From assembly GCA_018136815.1 (NCBI GenBank), contig CM030937.1, positions 1,000,553 to 1,064,552 on the forward strand: DNA of 64,000 bases. Direction: 5' to 3'. The DNA comes from Isochrysis galbana (lineage: Eukaryota; Haptophyta; Isochrysidales; Isochrysidaceae). Under the pieces are notes generated by a model. It saw only the letters and a list, made by a program, of their open reading frames with translations. It had not been told where the DNA came from and did no database searches. Made by a program: the position numbers and the translations under genes. Positions 1 to 10,986 of this stretch are shown in pieces. Within the stretch, counting starts at the first letter, position 1. Each line of letters starts with the position of its first letter.

Positions 1-2
1 TA

Positions 3-2564
3 GAGCGCGAAGAACGCAAACGCACGGCTCCACCGAAGATGACGATCCAAGAGGCCATGAACCCGAACGCCCCGGAGCTGTGCAAGCGCTTCCCCAACGG
101 GAAATGCCCCATGAACATCACGGGCAAGGCATGCAATCGCTCGCACGAGTATCCAGGCGCTTGGAAAGACGGCAAATGCATGATTGTCTGCGCGTTCCCG
201 CGAGCGAGCGCCGGAGCCCCAGGAAAGCAACCCAAGGGCGGAATCTGCGCCTTGGGCGCCGAATGTCGCTACATTCATAAGTGCGTGCAACACGCGCGCG
301 ACCTTAGCCGTGCTAACTCACTCATCATGTATGCGCTCACCTTCGACTCCACTTGCGGTTATCCAGGTGAGGGACCGATCACAATCGTCTCCTACAACAT
401 GAACGGCGCCGGCCACGGCGCCTTAGGCTCGGTGCTCGCCCAGGCGAGGAAAGCTAGAGTAGACATCATGCTACTCCAAGAGTTGCGCGCCTACGCCGAC
501 GGCAGGCACCTCCGAGCATGCATGACCGCCAAGGCCTTGGGGTGGCAGATGCAGATGGTGCACGCGCCAGCTAACGCCACAGACCCGGCGAGTGGGGTAG
601 GCATCGCGATACGCGACTCCTCCCCCAGGGTGAAACTGATACCGGACACGTCCGAGACGCTGATAGAGGGCAGATGCTTGCGTACTAGATGCGTAATAGA
701 CTCTAAAGAACTAGAATTAATATCCATTTACCTAAGCGCCATACCTAGCATAAGATCCACCCAAATAGACACGTTAAGGACGATCCCATTAGGCAGAGAA
801 CACGACACCCTCGTGGGGGGCGACTTTAACTGCGTAGAGAACAAAGAAACAGACACAAGGAAAGCAGAAGGAGAGGAAGGGTATGGAAACGCCCACGGCC
901 CCAAACTAAGATCCGTGACAAACGAGATGGGGCTTATAGACGCGTACAACCTTGTCAACGGGAACGCGAGAGGAGGCTTCACTAGACTCTCGGGGACCGT
1001 TCACACGAGGATAGATAGAATTTACACGCCCATCACGTGCTCCAACATAAACTGGCAGACCATCGGCCCGCACCCGGCGCTGTTCACGGGGAAAGGTGCC
1101 TCGGACCACCTTCCAGTGGTGGGCACCTTCGAGGTCGTTGGATACAAATCGGGACGCACATACGACGTGCGCATAAACAACGAACTCTTCGACTCGGAAG
1201 ACATCCGCAAGGTAGTATCGCACCGATGGAGAAGCCACACAAACCCGGAGACCCCGGACGAGGACATAGACGACGCCTGGGGCAACGCCAAGCGAGCGGT
1301 GGCCACTTATCTCCTATGGGCAACACGGCAGGGCAAGGAGCACCAGGCGATAACCAAAGCAATCGATGAGCTCGCACTACTGGGAATCAAACTCGACGAC
1401 GAAGAACCCGACGCCGGAAAAATCGATAGAATCCGCGAACTTAACGCCACGATAGACGCAATTCGGAGAACATCCAGGCCCACGAACAAAGAGAGCTTCG
1501 ACTCCCTCAAGTGTGAGGAAAGAATGACGAAGGAGTTCTTCCAAAAGTTCCATTCACGGACATCCAACAGCGCAATCCCGGAACTATACGTCACAAGCGA
1601 CTGGAACGCCCCAAGCCACGACGCGGGAGGCACAACCACCGACGACGAAGAGATACGCAAAGAGCTCCGCAAATACTACGTGTGGCTATATCAAGAGAGA
1701 CAACACGAGAGAGACCGCGATCTGGAGGCGGTACTGGAGGCACACCCCATAAACACGCGGGACAAAAAGGCAATAGAGGGGAGTATCACAATGGAAGAAA
1801 TGCTAGACGCCATAGCACAAATAGGCAGCGGCAAGAGTGCGGGACCGGACGCGCTTCCGGCAGAATTCTACAAAAGCTTCACAGAACTAGTCAAACACGA
1901 CCTCTTAAGAGTCCTAAACCACGCACTAGAACAGGGGCATCTGAGCGTGTCCATGAGAGAGGGGGACATAATACTCTTGTACAAAAAGGGAGACACACGA
2001 GACCCTAGGAACTATAGACCTATAACGCTGCTCCAAAGCGATTACAAAATACTAGCTAAGATACTCACGAATAGACTGAAAAAGGTGATCGGAAATATCA
2101 TTTCGAAAGACCAATTAGGCTTCGTCCCACACCGCCTGATCGGCGAAGCCACGCATCTACTGCAACTGACGCACGCTTACCTCGAAGAAACGGGGGAGCC
2201 TGGGCTCCTTCTAGCGCTAGATTGGGAAAAGGCCTTCGACAGAGTGAACTGGGAATTCTATCACCTCGTCCTTGAAAAACTCAAATTCGGAGAGGATTTC
2301 CGAAAATACGCGAGGGCCCTAACCAACTCCGAGGCAAAACCCATACGATACATAAAGGCCAACGGAGGCAGAAGCTTCCCATTCAACGTCGCGAGTGGAG
2401 TCCCTCAAGGGTGCCCGCTATCGCCGCTGGCCTTCCTTAGTAGTATTCCGCCGCGTATACGCGATCTATCGCGCGGCAGGCGGACACCGCGAAAGAGCGG
2501 CGGCAGACGAAGAAGAGCTAGCCGAAGGGCGGGGGCAGAGACCCCCCGAGACACGATAAGATAG
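3..2564 (+). pseudogene. LINE-type retrotransposon polyprotein, 3-prime part of reverse transcriptase lost
   Basis: This is the coding part of a non-LTR retrotransposon. The frame is open from the window edge; the first ATG is at 39. Counting from it, residues 15-80 hold two Cys/His clusters resembling CCCH zinc fingers. Residues 115-360 are an endonuclease/exonuclease/phosphatase domain (GGDFNC, a C-terminal SDHLPVV). Residues 590-800 are a LINE reverse transcriptase (NYRPITLL, LDWEKAFDRVNWEF, SGVPQGCPLSPLAF). The protein then runs into an unrelated arginine-rich tail just before the expected catalytic YxDD box and stops, so an internal deletion or frameshift removed the active site and the C-terminal half. 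In the family the endonuclease nicks the target and the reverse transcriptase copies the RNA there. This copy cannot be active. Identification as a LINE is firm; the clade is not assigned. Confidence 0.9.
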
Positions 2565-2566
2565 TT

Positions 2567-2838
2567 GCAAAAGGCGTTTTACGTTTGTTTGCCATAGGAA
2601 CACCCAACAATAGGTCTGCCCCAGCCCGCCCCTAGCGCTTGGCCCGACGTAGTGCACGCGCACGCCCCCCCCCCCCCCCCCGATCCCCGATAATACCAAA
2701 GACAAAGGAATGAAGAGGGTAGTGTAGGTGTAGAGGGTGCGAGTGATCTGGGGTATAGGCGATGGCGTGAGTCGGTACCGTGAGTGCGTGGTCATTATAG
2801 CTAGCGGTAGTAGCCTGAATCTTCAGATTTTTTTTTGA
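2567..2838 (+). mobile_element. LINE 3-prime tail ending in an oligo-T run
   Basis: After the broken coding region comes a G-rich non-coding tail containing a GTAGTGCACG motif, a run of C, and an end reading roughly CTTCAGATTTTTTTT. The same layout (a GTAG[T/C]GCAC motif, a G-rich stretch, then AAGA-type bases running into T) appears near 13.5, 23.5 and 47.0 kb. I read it as the 3-prime untranslated end of the LINE family. No gene is seen here. Confidence 0.5.
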
Positions 2839-2839
2839 T

Positions 2840-2903
2840 AGGGACAGGGGCGCGGGGGCGCGAGGTCCCCATTGATCCCCACTTATAAAAGTAGGTTGGT
2901 CGA
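2840..2903 (-). repeat. Family C repeat, short 5-prime fragment
   Basis: On the minus strand this reads CAACCTACTTTTATAAGTGG, then GGGATCAATGGGGACC. The same start recurs at 37267, 45469 and 63888, followed there by a GGGGGCCTCGCGCCCCC hairpin. Only the first ~60 bases are kept. Confidence 0.65.
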
Positions 2904-2966
2904 CGTCTTTAGATAAGTCCCAACTTTTCTGTAATCGCCCATCGCCCATCAATTCTCAACAATTGA

Positions 2967-3717
2967 TTAATTAAACCTTTTAATAGTCTCACCGCACACG
3001 CGGCCGTGGACCCTCTACTTTCTACTCACGTAGGAAACTTTCTACACCCCCACTTCCCCGGCCCTTCTCCCCCCGCCATAAGGCGACTCCCCCCGTGCAC
3101 TACTAGGGGGATAGGGGTGAAGGGCTTAGATATGGTCCGGTGGCCCGCGCCCCCCCCGGTGATCATTCCCCCCCTTCCTCCTGTGTCTCCGAGTGGGCGG
3201 CGGTCTCAGCCCCGACTTATCCTGTAAACAGGTGCGGGACTTACCTATTTTTCGGTGAGCGGAGCTCTCGCTCCGCCCACCCCCTTCTCCGCGCTCTCTC
3301 TCCCCTCTCCTGCGGCACGCGCGATGGCGCGCCTGCGGCAGGCCTGCAGCTGCCCCTGGCGACCCCTGGAGGCACCTGGAGGCCAGCTCTGGGGGCAGAG
3401 GAGGCTGGGACTGGGCCCTGGCCTCCCCTGCCTCTCCCTCGCTGGCGCTCCTGAGCCTCTGGGGCCCCCAATCTGCACCTGTCTGCCTGTCGACCAGGGG
3501 GGGAGGGGGGTTGGAGCAATGGGCTGGTCACGAGGGGCCAGGATGGGCGAATGGGGCGAGCCTGTGGGGAAGGGAGTGGGTCAGTAAGGCAGTGGCCTCC
3601 TGGCAAGCCATCAGGCGTGCCAGGAGGATGGGTGGTTCCTCCCCCATGGCAGGGGAGGAGTGGAGAGAGGGGGGGGCTCGTGCCCCCCCATGGGTCAACC
3701 AAGTATAAACTTAGTTG
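2967..3717 (-). mobile_element. Family B SINE-like retroelement, copy 1, with 16-bp target duplication
   Basis: The 751-base insert is flanked by perfect 16-base direct repeats AATTCTCAACAATTGA at 2951-2966 and 3718-3733. Read on the minus strand it starts CAACTAAGTTTATACTTGG, passes a CCCATGGGGGGGCACGAG hairpin, continues through a GC-rich middle and ends with GGTGAGACTATTAAAAGG plus an AT-rich tail. Long target duplications and an AT-rich 3-prime tail are typical of LINE-mobilised retroposons. The copy at 61073-61761 is very similar but lacks about 80 bases near 3125-3220. No convincing reading frame is present. The element stops only ~160 bases upstream of the riboflavin synthase start. 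Confidence 0.8.
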
Positions 3718-3891
3718 AATTCTCAACAATTGAACAATATTCTTCAATACATGTTGAAATTTGGGTTCGTCTGCCTATCTCCTATCTCGTAAATCTCGCG
3801 CGTATCTCCGTCGCCATCTTGAACTGTATCGGGTATGTCTCCCACAAATTCTAACCCTTCTAAAAACACGTCGGGGAGAGACGCGCGTGTG

Positions 3892-4689
3892 ATGGCTGCC
3901 GCAGCGCTGCTGCTTCCCGCGCTCTGTGCGCTCGTGCTGCCGCGGCACTGGGCGCCGGCAGCCCAGCCAACGCGGCACGCGCCGCGCGTCGGTGCCTCGC
4001 CTCGCTGTGTTTTCTCGGGCATCGTCGAGGAGATTGGCGAGGTGGTCCGCCTCGAGAAGCGGGGCGACCTCACACTGTGGGACGGCTCAGTCGGAGAAGG
4101 GGTGGAGATGGAGGTGGCGGCGTCAACGGTGCTTGACGGGGCGTACGAGGGGTGCAGCATCGCAGTCAACGGCGTCTGCCTCACCGTGACCAAGTTCGAC
4201 GACAAGACTGCCTGCTTCGGCCTCGCGCCCGAAACCCTCCGGCGGACAAACCTCCATGCAGCTGGGCCGGGCACGCTCGTCAATCTTGAGCGTGCCTTGC
4301 CTGCAGATGGGCGCAACTCCGGACACTTTGTGCAGGGACACGTTGATGATGTTGGTGTCATCGAGTCGATGACCCCAGATGGCGAGGCGTTGACGGTGCG
4401 CATTCGTCCACCGGCGCATCTCATGAAGTACATTGTGCCAAAGGGCTTCATTTGTGTGGATGGTACCTCTCTCACAGTTTGCGAGGCTGATCCTGGGAAG
4501 GGATGGTTCGACTTCATGCTCGTCGCCTACACACAGCAGCACATTGCATTGCCGAAGAAGAAGGTCGGCGAGCAGGTCAACCTGGAGGTGGATGTGATGG
4601 CCAAGTACGTGGAACGCTCTGTTGGAGCGCTCGTAGATCGAGTGGCTGAACTTGAGGCGAAGCTAGCTGCGCTCGAGGGCAGCTCTTAA
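3892..4689 (+). CDS. Riboflavin synthase (two lumazine-binding domains), probably plastid-targeted
   Basis: Riboflavin synthase dismutates two 6,7-dimethyl-8-ribityllumazine molecules to riboflavin, the last step of vitamin B2 synthesis. The body shows the family's two tandem lumazine-binding repeats: one begins at CVFSGIVEEIG (about residue 43) with GCSIAVNGVCLTV, the second has GHFVQGHVDDVG and KGFICVDGTSLTV. Length after the presequence (~220 residues) matches the family. I start at the ATG at 3892, because it puts a hydrophobic signal-like segment (MAAAALLLPALCALVL) first, followed by an R/A/P-rich stretch, as for import into a complex plastid. An in-frame ATG at 3835 would add 19 polar residues. 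The C-terminus ends in a short helical extension (VAELEAKLAALE). Intronless. Function is certain; targeting is inferred. Confidence 0.93.
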   Translation: MAAAALLLPALCALVLPRHWAPAAQPTRHAPRVGASPRCVFSGIVEEIGEVVRLEKRGDLTLWDGSVGEGVEMEVAASTVLDGAYEGCSIAVNGVCLTVTKFDDKTACFGLAPETLRRTNLHAAGPGTLVNLERALPADGRNSGHFVQGHVDDVGVIESMTPDGEALTVRIRPPAHLMKYIVPKGFICVDGTSLTVCEADPGKGWFDFMLVAYTQQHIALPKKKVGEQVNLEVDVMAKYVERSVGALVDRVAELEAKLAALEGSS

Positions 4690-4991
4690 GCTTGCGCCAA
4701 ATGCAACTGTGCCAATCTCGCTGGCGGCATAGGCCGGGATGTGGAGGCGAGTAGAAGTGAGAAGGAATGAAGACAGGGATATTTGAGTCTACTTGTCGTT
4801 ATAGTCATCGTGGAAATGCATAGCTGGCAGCTCGGAACAATGTTGTGGCATCGGTCGTCAAGGGCGTCTAGTTAGTAGCTGTGACTGATATGTGGTTTGT
4901 GGAAGGAGAGGAAACACGATCCACTACCCTTGCGCGACGTGCAGGCCTCTTCCTTCGGTAGGCCCTCACAGCCTAAGTTTACACTTGGCGT
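4690..4991. other. Intergenic, nothing recognised
   Basis: This is the downstream flank of riboflavin synthase. I see no coding region, RNA gene or copied element here. Confidence 0.5.
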
Positions 4992-5339
4992 TCATCCATA
5001 TCCATCCCCGCGGACCGACCGAGTCTCGTCGATCAGCGCCTGGTGAGGCGCTGTCCAGCGGAGGAGCGACGCGAGGGTGGCCTGGACGTTAGCGCTCGCC
5101 AGCCACGCGTCGACGGCCCCAGCGTCGAGGAGGTAGAGGTCGTTGTCGGGTACGAGCGCGGGCGATTGTGACGGATTGGAGGTTACGGATGGGACTGAGG
5201 GAACCGGAAGGTACGGAAGGTAGGCGGCGGGAGGCACGGTGTTTTGGAAATTGGCGGGTTGGACGGGCTGATCCACCTCAATGGCGGGAGGATGGATGGC
5301 GGGCAGTGGCGAGGGCGAGCGGGACGACGGGGCGGACAT
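4992..5339 (-). pseudogene. Gag-like fragment starting MSAPSSRSPSP
   Basis: An ATG-started frame of 115 residues begins MSAPSSRSPSP and is rich in proline and serine, ending in a short region with LLDAGAVDAWLASANVQATLASLLRW. The same start, and a similar upstream leader, occurs at 10987 on the plus strand. The repeated, low-complexity N-terminus and lack of any known domain suggest the front end of a retroelement structural protein. This is an inference; the family was not identified. The region upstream on the same strand (5400-5960) is also P/S-rich and may belong to the element, broken by stops. Confidence 0.4.
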
Positions 5340-5854
5340 AGCGGTAGCGAGTGCGAGTGTGCGAGCGAGTTGGTTTGGTTAGTGTTGTAAGATTGCTTGT
5401 TACGACGGGAGCGAGAAGCGAGAGCGAGAACGAGGGAGTCCTTGAGTGGGTGGCACATCGGCTGGAGTGAGGGTCAGAGCCTGGCTCAAGGTCTGTTGGT
5501 CTGCAGTTTGCAGGGAACAGGACTTTGCCTGTTCCTTGTCTTTGTGGCTGCGAGGGAGGAGAGGAGGAGAGGGCGGTGGGGCCATGTCGACGTCTTGGTC
5601 GGGGAGGGCAGCGGCCTGCGAGCGCTTCGGCTCCGGCGGTTTGGGTCTGCCCCTGTGGGGCGTCGTGACGGCGGGGGGCTGGGAGGTGGAGCGGTCGGCG
5701 CGCGCTCCATCGCTAAAACGATAACAATAGTTTTTCTGTGTTTGAAGTGCAAGTCTAGTGAGAGTAGAGGTACTAACGCTCAAGAAAGTTTTTATGTTGT
5801 ATGTTGTAGAATTGTAGTATGTAGTATAAGAAACAATGTGCAATGTGGGATGTG

Positions 5855-6000
5855 GGGAATGGGAATCGGGAATGGGAATGGGAATGGGAATACCGGATAC
5901 CGGAGGGAGGGAATACCGGAAAGGGGGAAGGGAATACCGGAGGGGGAGGGGGGAATACACGAGGGGGGAGGGAATACCGGAGTGGGAATATCTGAGTATA
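5855..6000. repeat. GGGAATACCGGA-type simple repeat
   Basis: Irregular repetition of GGGAAT and GGAATACCGG units over about 140 bases, starting with four GGGAAT steps. Apparent frames through it are by-products of the repeat. Confidence 0.8.
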
Positions 6001-6177
6001 CCTGAGGGGGTGCGACCCCTAAGAGCAAAAAAGAAACCGACGAGGCAGCTATGGGGTCTTTATTCATAGATCGATCTGTCATCTGGCATCTGGTACAGTA
6101 AGAGTACTTTATTCCTTCATTTCTCTATTTCATAATCACAAAGCACCGCGGCCTCTCCTCCGCAGGCCGTCGGGCCG

Positions 6178-6415
6178 AGCGGGGGGGGGGGGGGGGAAGG
6201 GGCGAGGAGGGGGGATACTCGCTGCTGCTGCTTGCTCCGCGCCGTCGCGCGCGCTCGCTCCCAGCTCCCTTCCCCTCCCTCCCTCCCCACCACCTCTCCC
6301 TCTCTTCTCTCTCTCTCCCTCCCTCCCTCCCTCCCTCCCTCCCTCTCCCTTCCCCCCACTCCCCTCCCTCCCCGCCTCCCTTGTCCCCCCCCCCCCCTTT
6401 ACTCCCTTCCTCCCG
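6178..6415. repeat. Poly-G then polypyrimidine tract upstream of the DUF202 gene
   Basis: A G run at 6181-6196 is followed by about 150 bases of nearly pure C/T on the plus strand (CTCCCTCC units). It ends ~30 bases before the predicted start codon at 6442 and is likely the promoter-proximal or 5-prime untranslated region. Confidence 0.7.
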
Positions 6416-6441
6416 CTCTACGCTCGGCGGTGTGGCACGCG

Positions 6442-8781
6442 ATGCCGGTCGACCGGCACGTACTTGCCAATGAGCGCACGCTGATGGCGTGGCTGCGGCT
6501 GGCCTCGACACTCGGGCTTGGAGCCTTCGTCGTGGGCGTACTCAACCACGTCTCGTCGCGCGCCGTGCCCGGAAGTTTCAGCCTGGTCCAGGCAGTCGTA
6601 GCGGTGCTCATTGCCTCTCTCGCGACTGCGCGCTTCTACCAGCGTGACAGTATGCTCAAGCAGCGGCACATGGGTGACGCGTTCGGCGACAGGCTGCTCC
6701 CTGCGCTCGCTGGCGCCATGATCCTTATCATTGTCGGTTTCAACGTCTCGAGCATCGCGATGCGCTGGTGGGAGTGGCAATTCCGTGCGCAACACTGCTC
6801 TTCACTGCCTGGCTACTCGCTGAATCTCCTCGCGCCAACCCCACACGTGTACATCTCGTTCCACGGCTCGGCAACACCCGCCGAGAATATTTGTCATCCA
6901 GAGCGTGGCGTCTCGGGTATTCACAAGTTCAGTCTTGTTACAGGTGAGACGCTGCACCTCGCGATCCAGCTGTGCGCATGACACCGACAGAAGCGTGAGA
7001 GATTCGGCACGCCCTACAGGAGAGATGTCTGCGTTACGATGTCGCCAGTAGCAACAACCCCCTCACATGGCTCGTGGCACTTCAGGCCAGTACATCGGAC
7101 CGGCGACAGACCAACTCGTTGCGCTGATGCACATGCCACGCCAAATGCTCATCGTCAATCGACGACTGCTTGTCGCTGATGGGTCTGGCCAAGGCGGAGG
7201 TGAACCAACCATGCGCCGCTAGCTTGGCATGAGTCATCCTGAATTTAGCCGCTCGCACCTCGTAATTGCACGTGGTGTGGCGGGCTCAGTCACGCATGAG
7301 CCATGCACTCGCTAGCTTACACCTCGGTTGCTCGCGGCCGTACTCTTGTAGGCATTGCCGTCTTTGCACCATGCGAGCCGGCGCCTGTGGACCGCATCTC
7401 TGTCTCGCCGCGAGAATTCCTTGGTTACATCCGCCCGGAGCCACCCCACAGCAAACTTAGTTGGCCAAGCGGTGAGCAGAGGAATGCATCGAAGCCGAAT
7501 GGTCCATCCATGGGCGAGTGAGTACCAATACTCCTAGGCATGCATGAGCATCCCCGCAACAGGCCCGGGTTGCGTAACGCCGACCTCGCCCTACTCCAAC
7601 GACTGGCAGATTTCAGCACCCCTACGGGCTGGCTTTGGAGGCTGGCGGCCGCTCACTGCGGATTTCGACGCAGAACGGCGGGGCGGTAATAGCGGTCGAC
7701 CTTGTCAACGGGAGCATCACAAAGCCTCATCAGGTGCGCGCATATTAGGCAAGCTGACCTCATCGTGCCTTCGGTTGAATATTACGCTAAGCCCCATCAG
7801 CGATGGTTCGCTGGAGCATTGGCAAGCCCCAAGGAATAGCCGCAGTTCCACTCCTCGCATGGTGTTCTTGATAGTCATCTGGATGCCAGCAAGCTCATAA
7901 GGTCTTCAGTTTCATGACCCTCCGCCCCACGTTCAGGTTACCGATCTTGTTGAGCCCTCCGCCTCCAACTCCGGTGGTGGGCACGTGCGCGGAATCGCCA
8001 CCGACGCTAACGGCTGCGAGCACGTAGCCGATCGCGACGGCAACCGTATTGTTTCCTATTGCCCCGCCGACGCCATTACGCCTTCTGGGTACACCAAGGT
8101 CAATACTCCCATCGCCATCCATTTCGCTCCCGGATTGAACCAGGTGAGCAGCGCTTCCTCCGCGCCCTCTTCCTGAGTATTTGGTAAGGTATCTCCATGT
8201 GTCAGAGTGCCGACTTGCATGCCTTGCTCCGCCGTTTCTTGTCTCTCGGTTCAATGTGCGTGCACCCTCTCCATACTGCCCACCAGTTGTTCGTCAGCTC
8301 ACTCGGCATAGGCGCCACGAAGCGCGTTGGTGGCGAGGACACCGCCGAGGCACGGCGCAACTCAAATACTAATGGCGCCTCAGACGAGCATCCTCGCTCA
8401 GCAGTCTCCGCCGTCGGCACCGCAGCCATCTATGCATTTGAACTTCCTGCGAAGGCGCCTTCCTCTCTGACCGACATTGCCACGCGAGCGGACGAAGGTG
8501 CCGCTACTACAACCGAGCGTGTGGCTACATTCGGAGTTCCGACGGGCCCGTCAGCGGAAACGGTGCATCCGTTCCCCTTGCGGCGGGCACAGGTGTACGC
8601 CGATGAGCTGCTTCGCCACCCTTCCGGCTTGCTTGTACACAATGCAACCCTCTATGCCCTTGACCAGCTTGGACAGGCCCTACTCTCTTTCGATGTTGCC
8701 AGCGGTGCCTTTTTGGGCGAGACGATGAGCCACTTGCCCGACAAGCCCGAGGACCTCGTCCTCGTGCCCGATGAGTGCTAA
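6442..8781 (+). CDS. DUF202 membrane domain fused to an NHL/SMP-30-like beta-propeller (six exons)
   Basis: Predicted exons are 6442-6943, 7086-7199, 7316-7517, 7610-7733, 7937-8143 and 8287-8781. All joins use GT-AG, all phases match, and the product is 547 residues. Residues 1-115 form a DUF202 domain with the typical LANERTLMAWLRLA motif and three membrane helices. From about residue 125 the chain shows recurring propeller blades: GIHKFSLVTG/QYIGPATDQL, MLIVNRRLLVADGSGQ, HPYGLALEAGG with GGAVIAVDLVNG, HVRGIATDANG, TAAIYAFELP, and LLRHPSGLLVHNATLYALDQLGQALLSFD. HP.GL and VAD..N.RI strings are typical of NHL and SMP-30/gluconolactonase-like propellers. DUF202 alone occurs in bacterial YidH-like proteins and VTC subunits. 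Substrate and role are unknown. Sequence downstream of 8781 (8782-9100) gives no further clear exon. Confidence 0.75.
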
Positions 8782-9360
8782 CACGATTCAAGGGATGGGG
8801 CCGGCAACGCGGTCGGCGACTTGAGCGCGGATGTCCTCGGGGACGAGATGGCGTGTGTCACGCTGTCCACTCTCTCATCAATGACGAGTGTGATGGGGAC
8901 AGTCTTCCAGTACTTGAGGTTGAAAGAGGGTATGGAGCAGCTGTCCCACACTACTCTGTGTCCGTTGCAAGCGGCCCGATGCGCTTCGTGGTCTGGTTCA
9001 TACTATGGTCATGTACCATTCATCAGTTGCCTGTTTTGGGGTTTATGGGTGTAGACAATCTTTGACCTTCGAGTGCGTGTACGGCCCATGAAATACCGGA
9101 TGGATGCCACCTGACTTTTGCAGTCTACACTTCCGAGAGGGACCGTCGCGTAGGAGGAGCACGGCAATCTATTGTTATAAGAAAGGGGTTTCAAGCGTTT
9201 TGGGTCAGGGGCGGCCTTCGAGCCTTCGAGCGAGCATTCTACGGTGGTCGAGCGGCTCCTACTGGGCTTACTCTCGAGCGATCTACAACTAAGTGTATAC
9301 TTAGTTTACTTAGAACTAAGTTTATACTTGTACTAAGTTCACAACATTCGTCTTGCGTCT
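8782..9360. other. Intergenic with short CTAAGTTTATACTTG repeats
   Basis: No gene seen. Positions 9290-9330 contain two copies of a CTAAGT(G/T)TATACTT motif, which is the 5-prime start of family B, without the rest of that element. Confidence 0.5.
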
Positions 9361-9404
9361 TGATTCTTGAAGGCGTCCGCTAAGCTACTAGTTGCACTCC
9401 CTTT

Positions 9405-9550
9405 TTTTATCGGGACACCGCTCACGCAACACATATTCCAAGCAATAGAAGCAGTGGCAGGATACTTGCCAGAACGGAACAGATCGACGGGTCAGAAAAC
9501 AAGCAGGACAGACTGTTCGCATACCCGAATACACCGACACCCTGTTACGG
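9405..9550 (+). mobile_element. LINE C-terminal fragment, degenerate
   Basis: About 130 bases align with 12830-12960: both encode a QIF/HIF-Q-A-IEAVAGY string, a PERNRST motif, and a downstream FAYPNTPTP/FVYPNAPTP stretch. Frameshifts break the reading frame. It is a remnant of the same LINE family. Confidence 0.75.
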
Positions 9551-9594
9551 ATCCCCCTCCGTCCTCTCCTACGTTTACTTTCTAAGTCCTGCGA

Positions 9595-9685
9595 GATCTC
9601 CTCTCTCTCTCTCTCTCTCTTCACATGAGGAGAGGCGACGGGCCTCCTCTCTTCTTTCCTTTTCTTTCCTCTCCTCTCCTGCTCA
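9595..9685. repeat. CT-rich simple repeat
   Basis: A (CT)n run followed by TTTCCTCTCCT repeats; low complexity, no gene. Confidence 0.8.
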
Positions 9686-9999
9686 ACCCCCCTTCTTCGC
9701 GTATCCCGTTACGTTAGTTATCTACGTGTTACTGTGAATGTGCGTGTGATAGTGGTGTGGGACAATTATAAGAGGAATTTTATCCGGTTCTGTCCTGGAG
9801 AGAGCGCGAGCGATGGCGTCGCTCTCCCTCCTCTCGGCCGCCCTGGTCACCATGATGGTGCAGGGCGATATGGAGCTGCTGCACGGGAAGGGATGGGTCG
9901 ATGGGTCCTACTGGGCCCATCCCAGTGGACTGCGCCCGCTCGCCGCGTCTGCGCCCTCTCACCGAGCCACTGGGCCCATCCTCCTCTCGAGACACACCC

Positions 10000-10720
10000 G
10001 CCGACGGTGAGCCCCTCTTGGCGTATGCAGACGCCCACGCGGCTGCAGCTCAAATTGCTGGCGACACTGCCGACGCCAAAACCGCGCTCCGAGTGTACGC
10101 CCTACTGCTCCAGTCCAAGCAGCCAGCCCGCCTCCACCTCCATCCGAAGATGGCGGCGAAACTGTTTTGCCTCCATCACCGCCGCTCCCTCGCTCCTTGT
10201 CGAAATCTAAGAAGGCTCGTAAGGACAAGAAGAAGGACCGCCGCCGCCGCCGCTACAGTTCTCCTACTTCTTCGTCTTCCCAGTCCTCATCTCCGGTCTC
10301 CAGCCCGCGTTCGTCCAACTACTCGTCGACCAGCGATTCGGATTCCGATGGATCATCCGAATCTACGGGCTCGCGCCGCAAGCCTCGCCGCGCCAAGGGT
10401 AGCCACTATGCTACCTCAGGCAAAAGTTATCATACTAAGGAGGGAAGGCCGTCTATGATGGTCCCCGAAGGTTTACATTCTAACTCTCGCCGATCTCTTC
10501 GCCCCCACGCCTCTAAGTCCAAGTCAAGCCATCACGGTAGACGGTAGCCGGGAGAGCCGACGTCATGCTAAACGCCACACCGCTCCTCCCGCGGACCCAG
10601 CCTTGTCGGATGAGCCGGACATTCTCGAGCAATGGCTACGCCACTATGGGCGCCACGGTAAAGCCTATTCCGATTCCGCTAGTGCCCCACTCGAATACCA
10701 GGTGATGGCCTCTTGTCGGC
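10000..10720 (+). pseudogene. Degenerate gag-like or SR-rich coding region
   Basis: Coding-like sequence continues through several frames: an alanine-rich helix (AYADAHAAAAQIAGDTADAK) from about 10018, then a K/R-rich and S-rich stretch (KKDRRRRRYSSPTSSSSQSS) from 10210, then a third frame from about 10540 reading EPDILEQWLRHYGRHGK. The breaks between these frames suggest a decayed gene. Basic and serine-rich composition would suit a nucleic-acid-binding gag-like protein of a retroelement or an SR-like protein. A retroelement is preferred because the MSAPSSRSPSP repeat lies immediately downstream. The family is not identified. Confidence 0.35.
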
Positions 10721-10986
10721 ATTCTCTTCCTTGTTCGATCTGTCAGCGGGTTCCTGTGCGTTCCGTGATAAGGATACGTTAGTGTGGAGAGTGTTGACGT
10801 GAGTGTAGTGTCATCTCGTCGGTCCATCGGCCCCTAGCCGTCTGTCGTCTGTCGTTCTTCGTTCGTCGCTCTCGTTCTCGTTCTCGTTCCCGTTCTCGTC
10901 CCTCGTTCTCAACACTACCTCAATACCAAACGACCAAACCTCTCCAATCCCTCAGCCCCAGCCTATCCATCCCGATCCGCCCAGCC

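Noticed and set aside
3241..3747. Frames of 70-168 codons in the GC-rich middle of family B (also at 60709-61582)
   Set aside because: Proline/glycine-rich in every frame and interrupted differently between copies, so they are by-products of composition.
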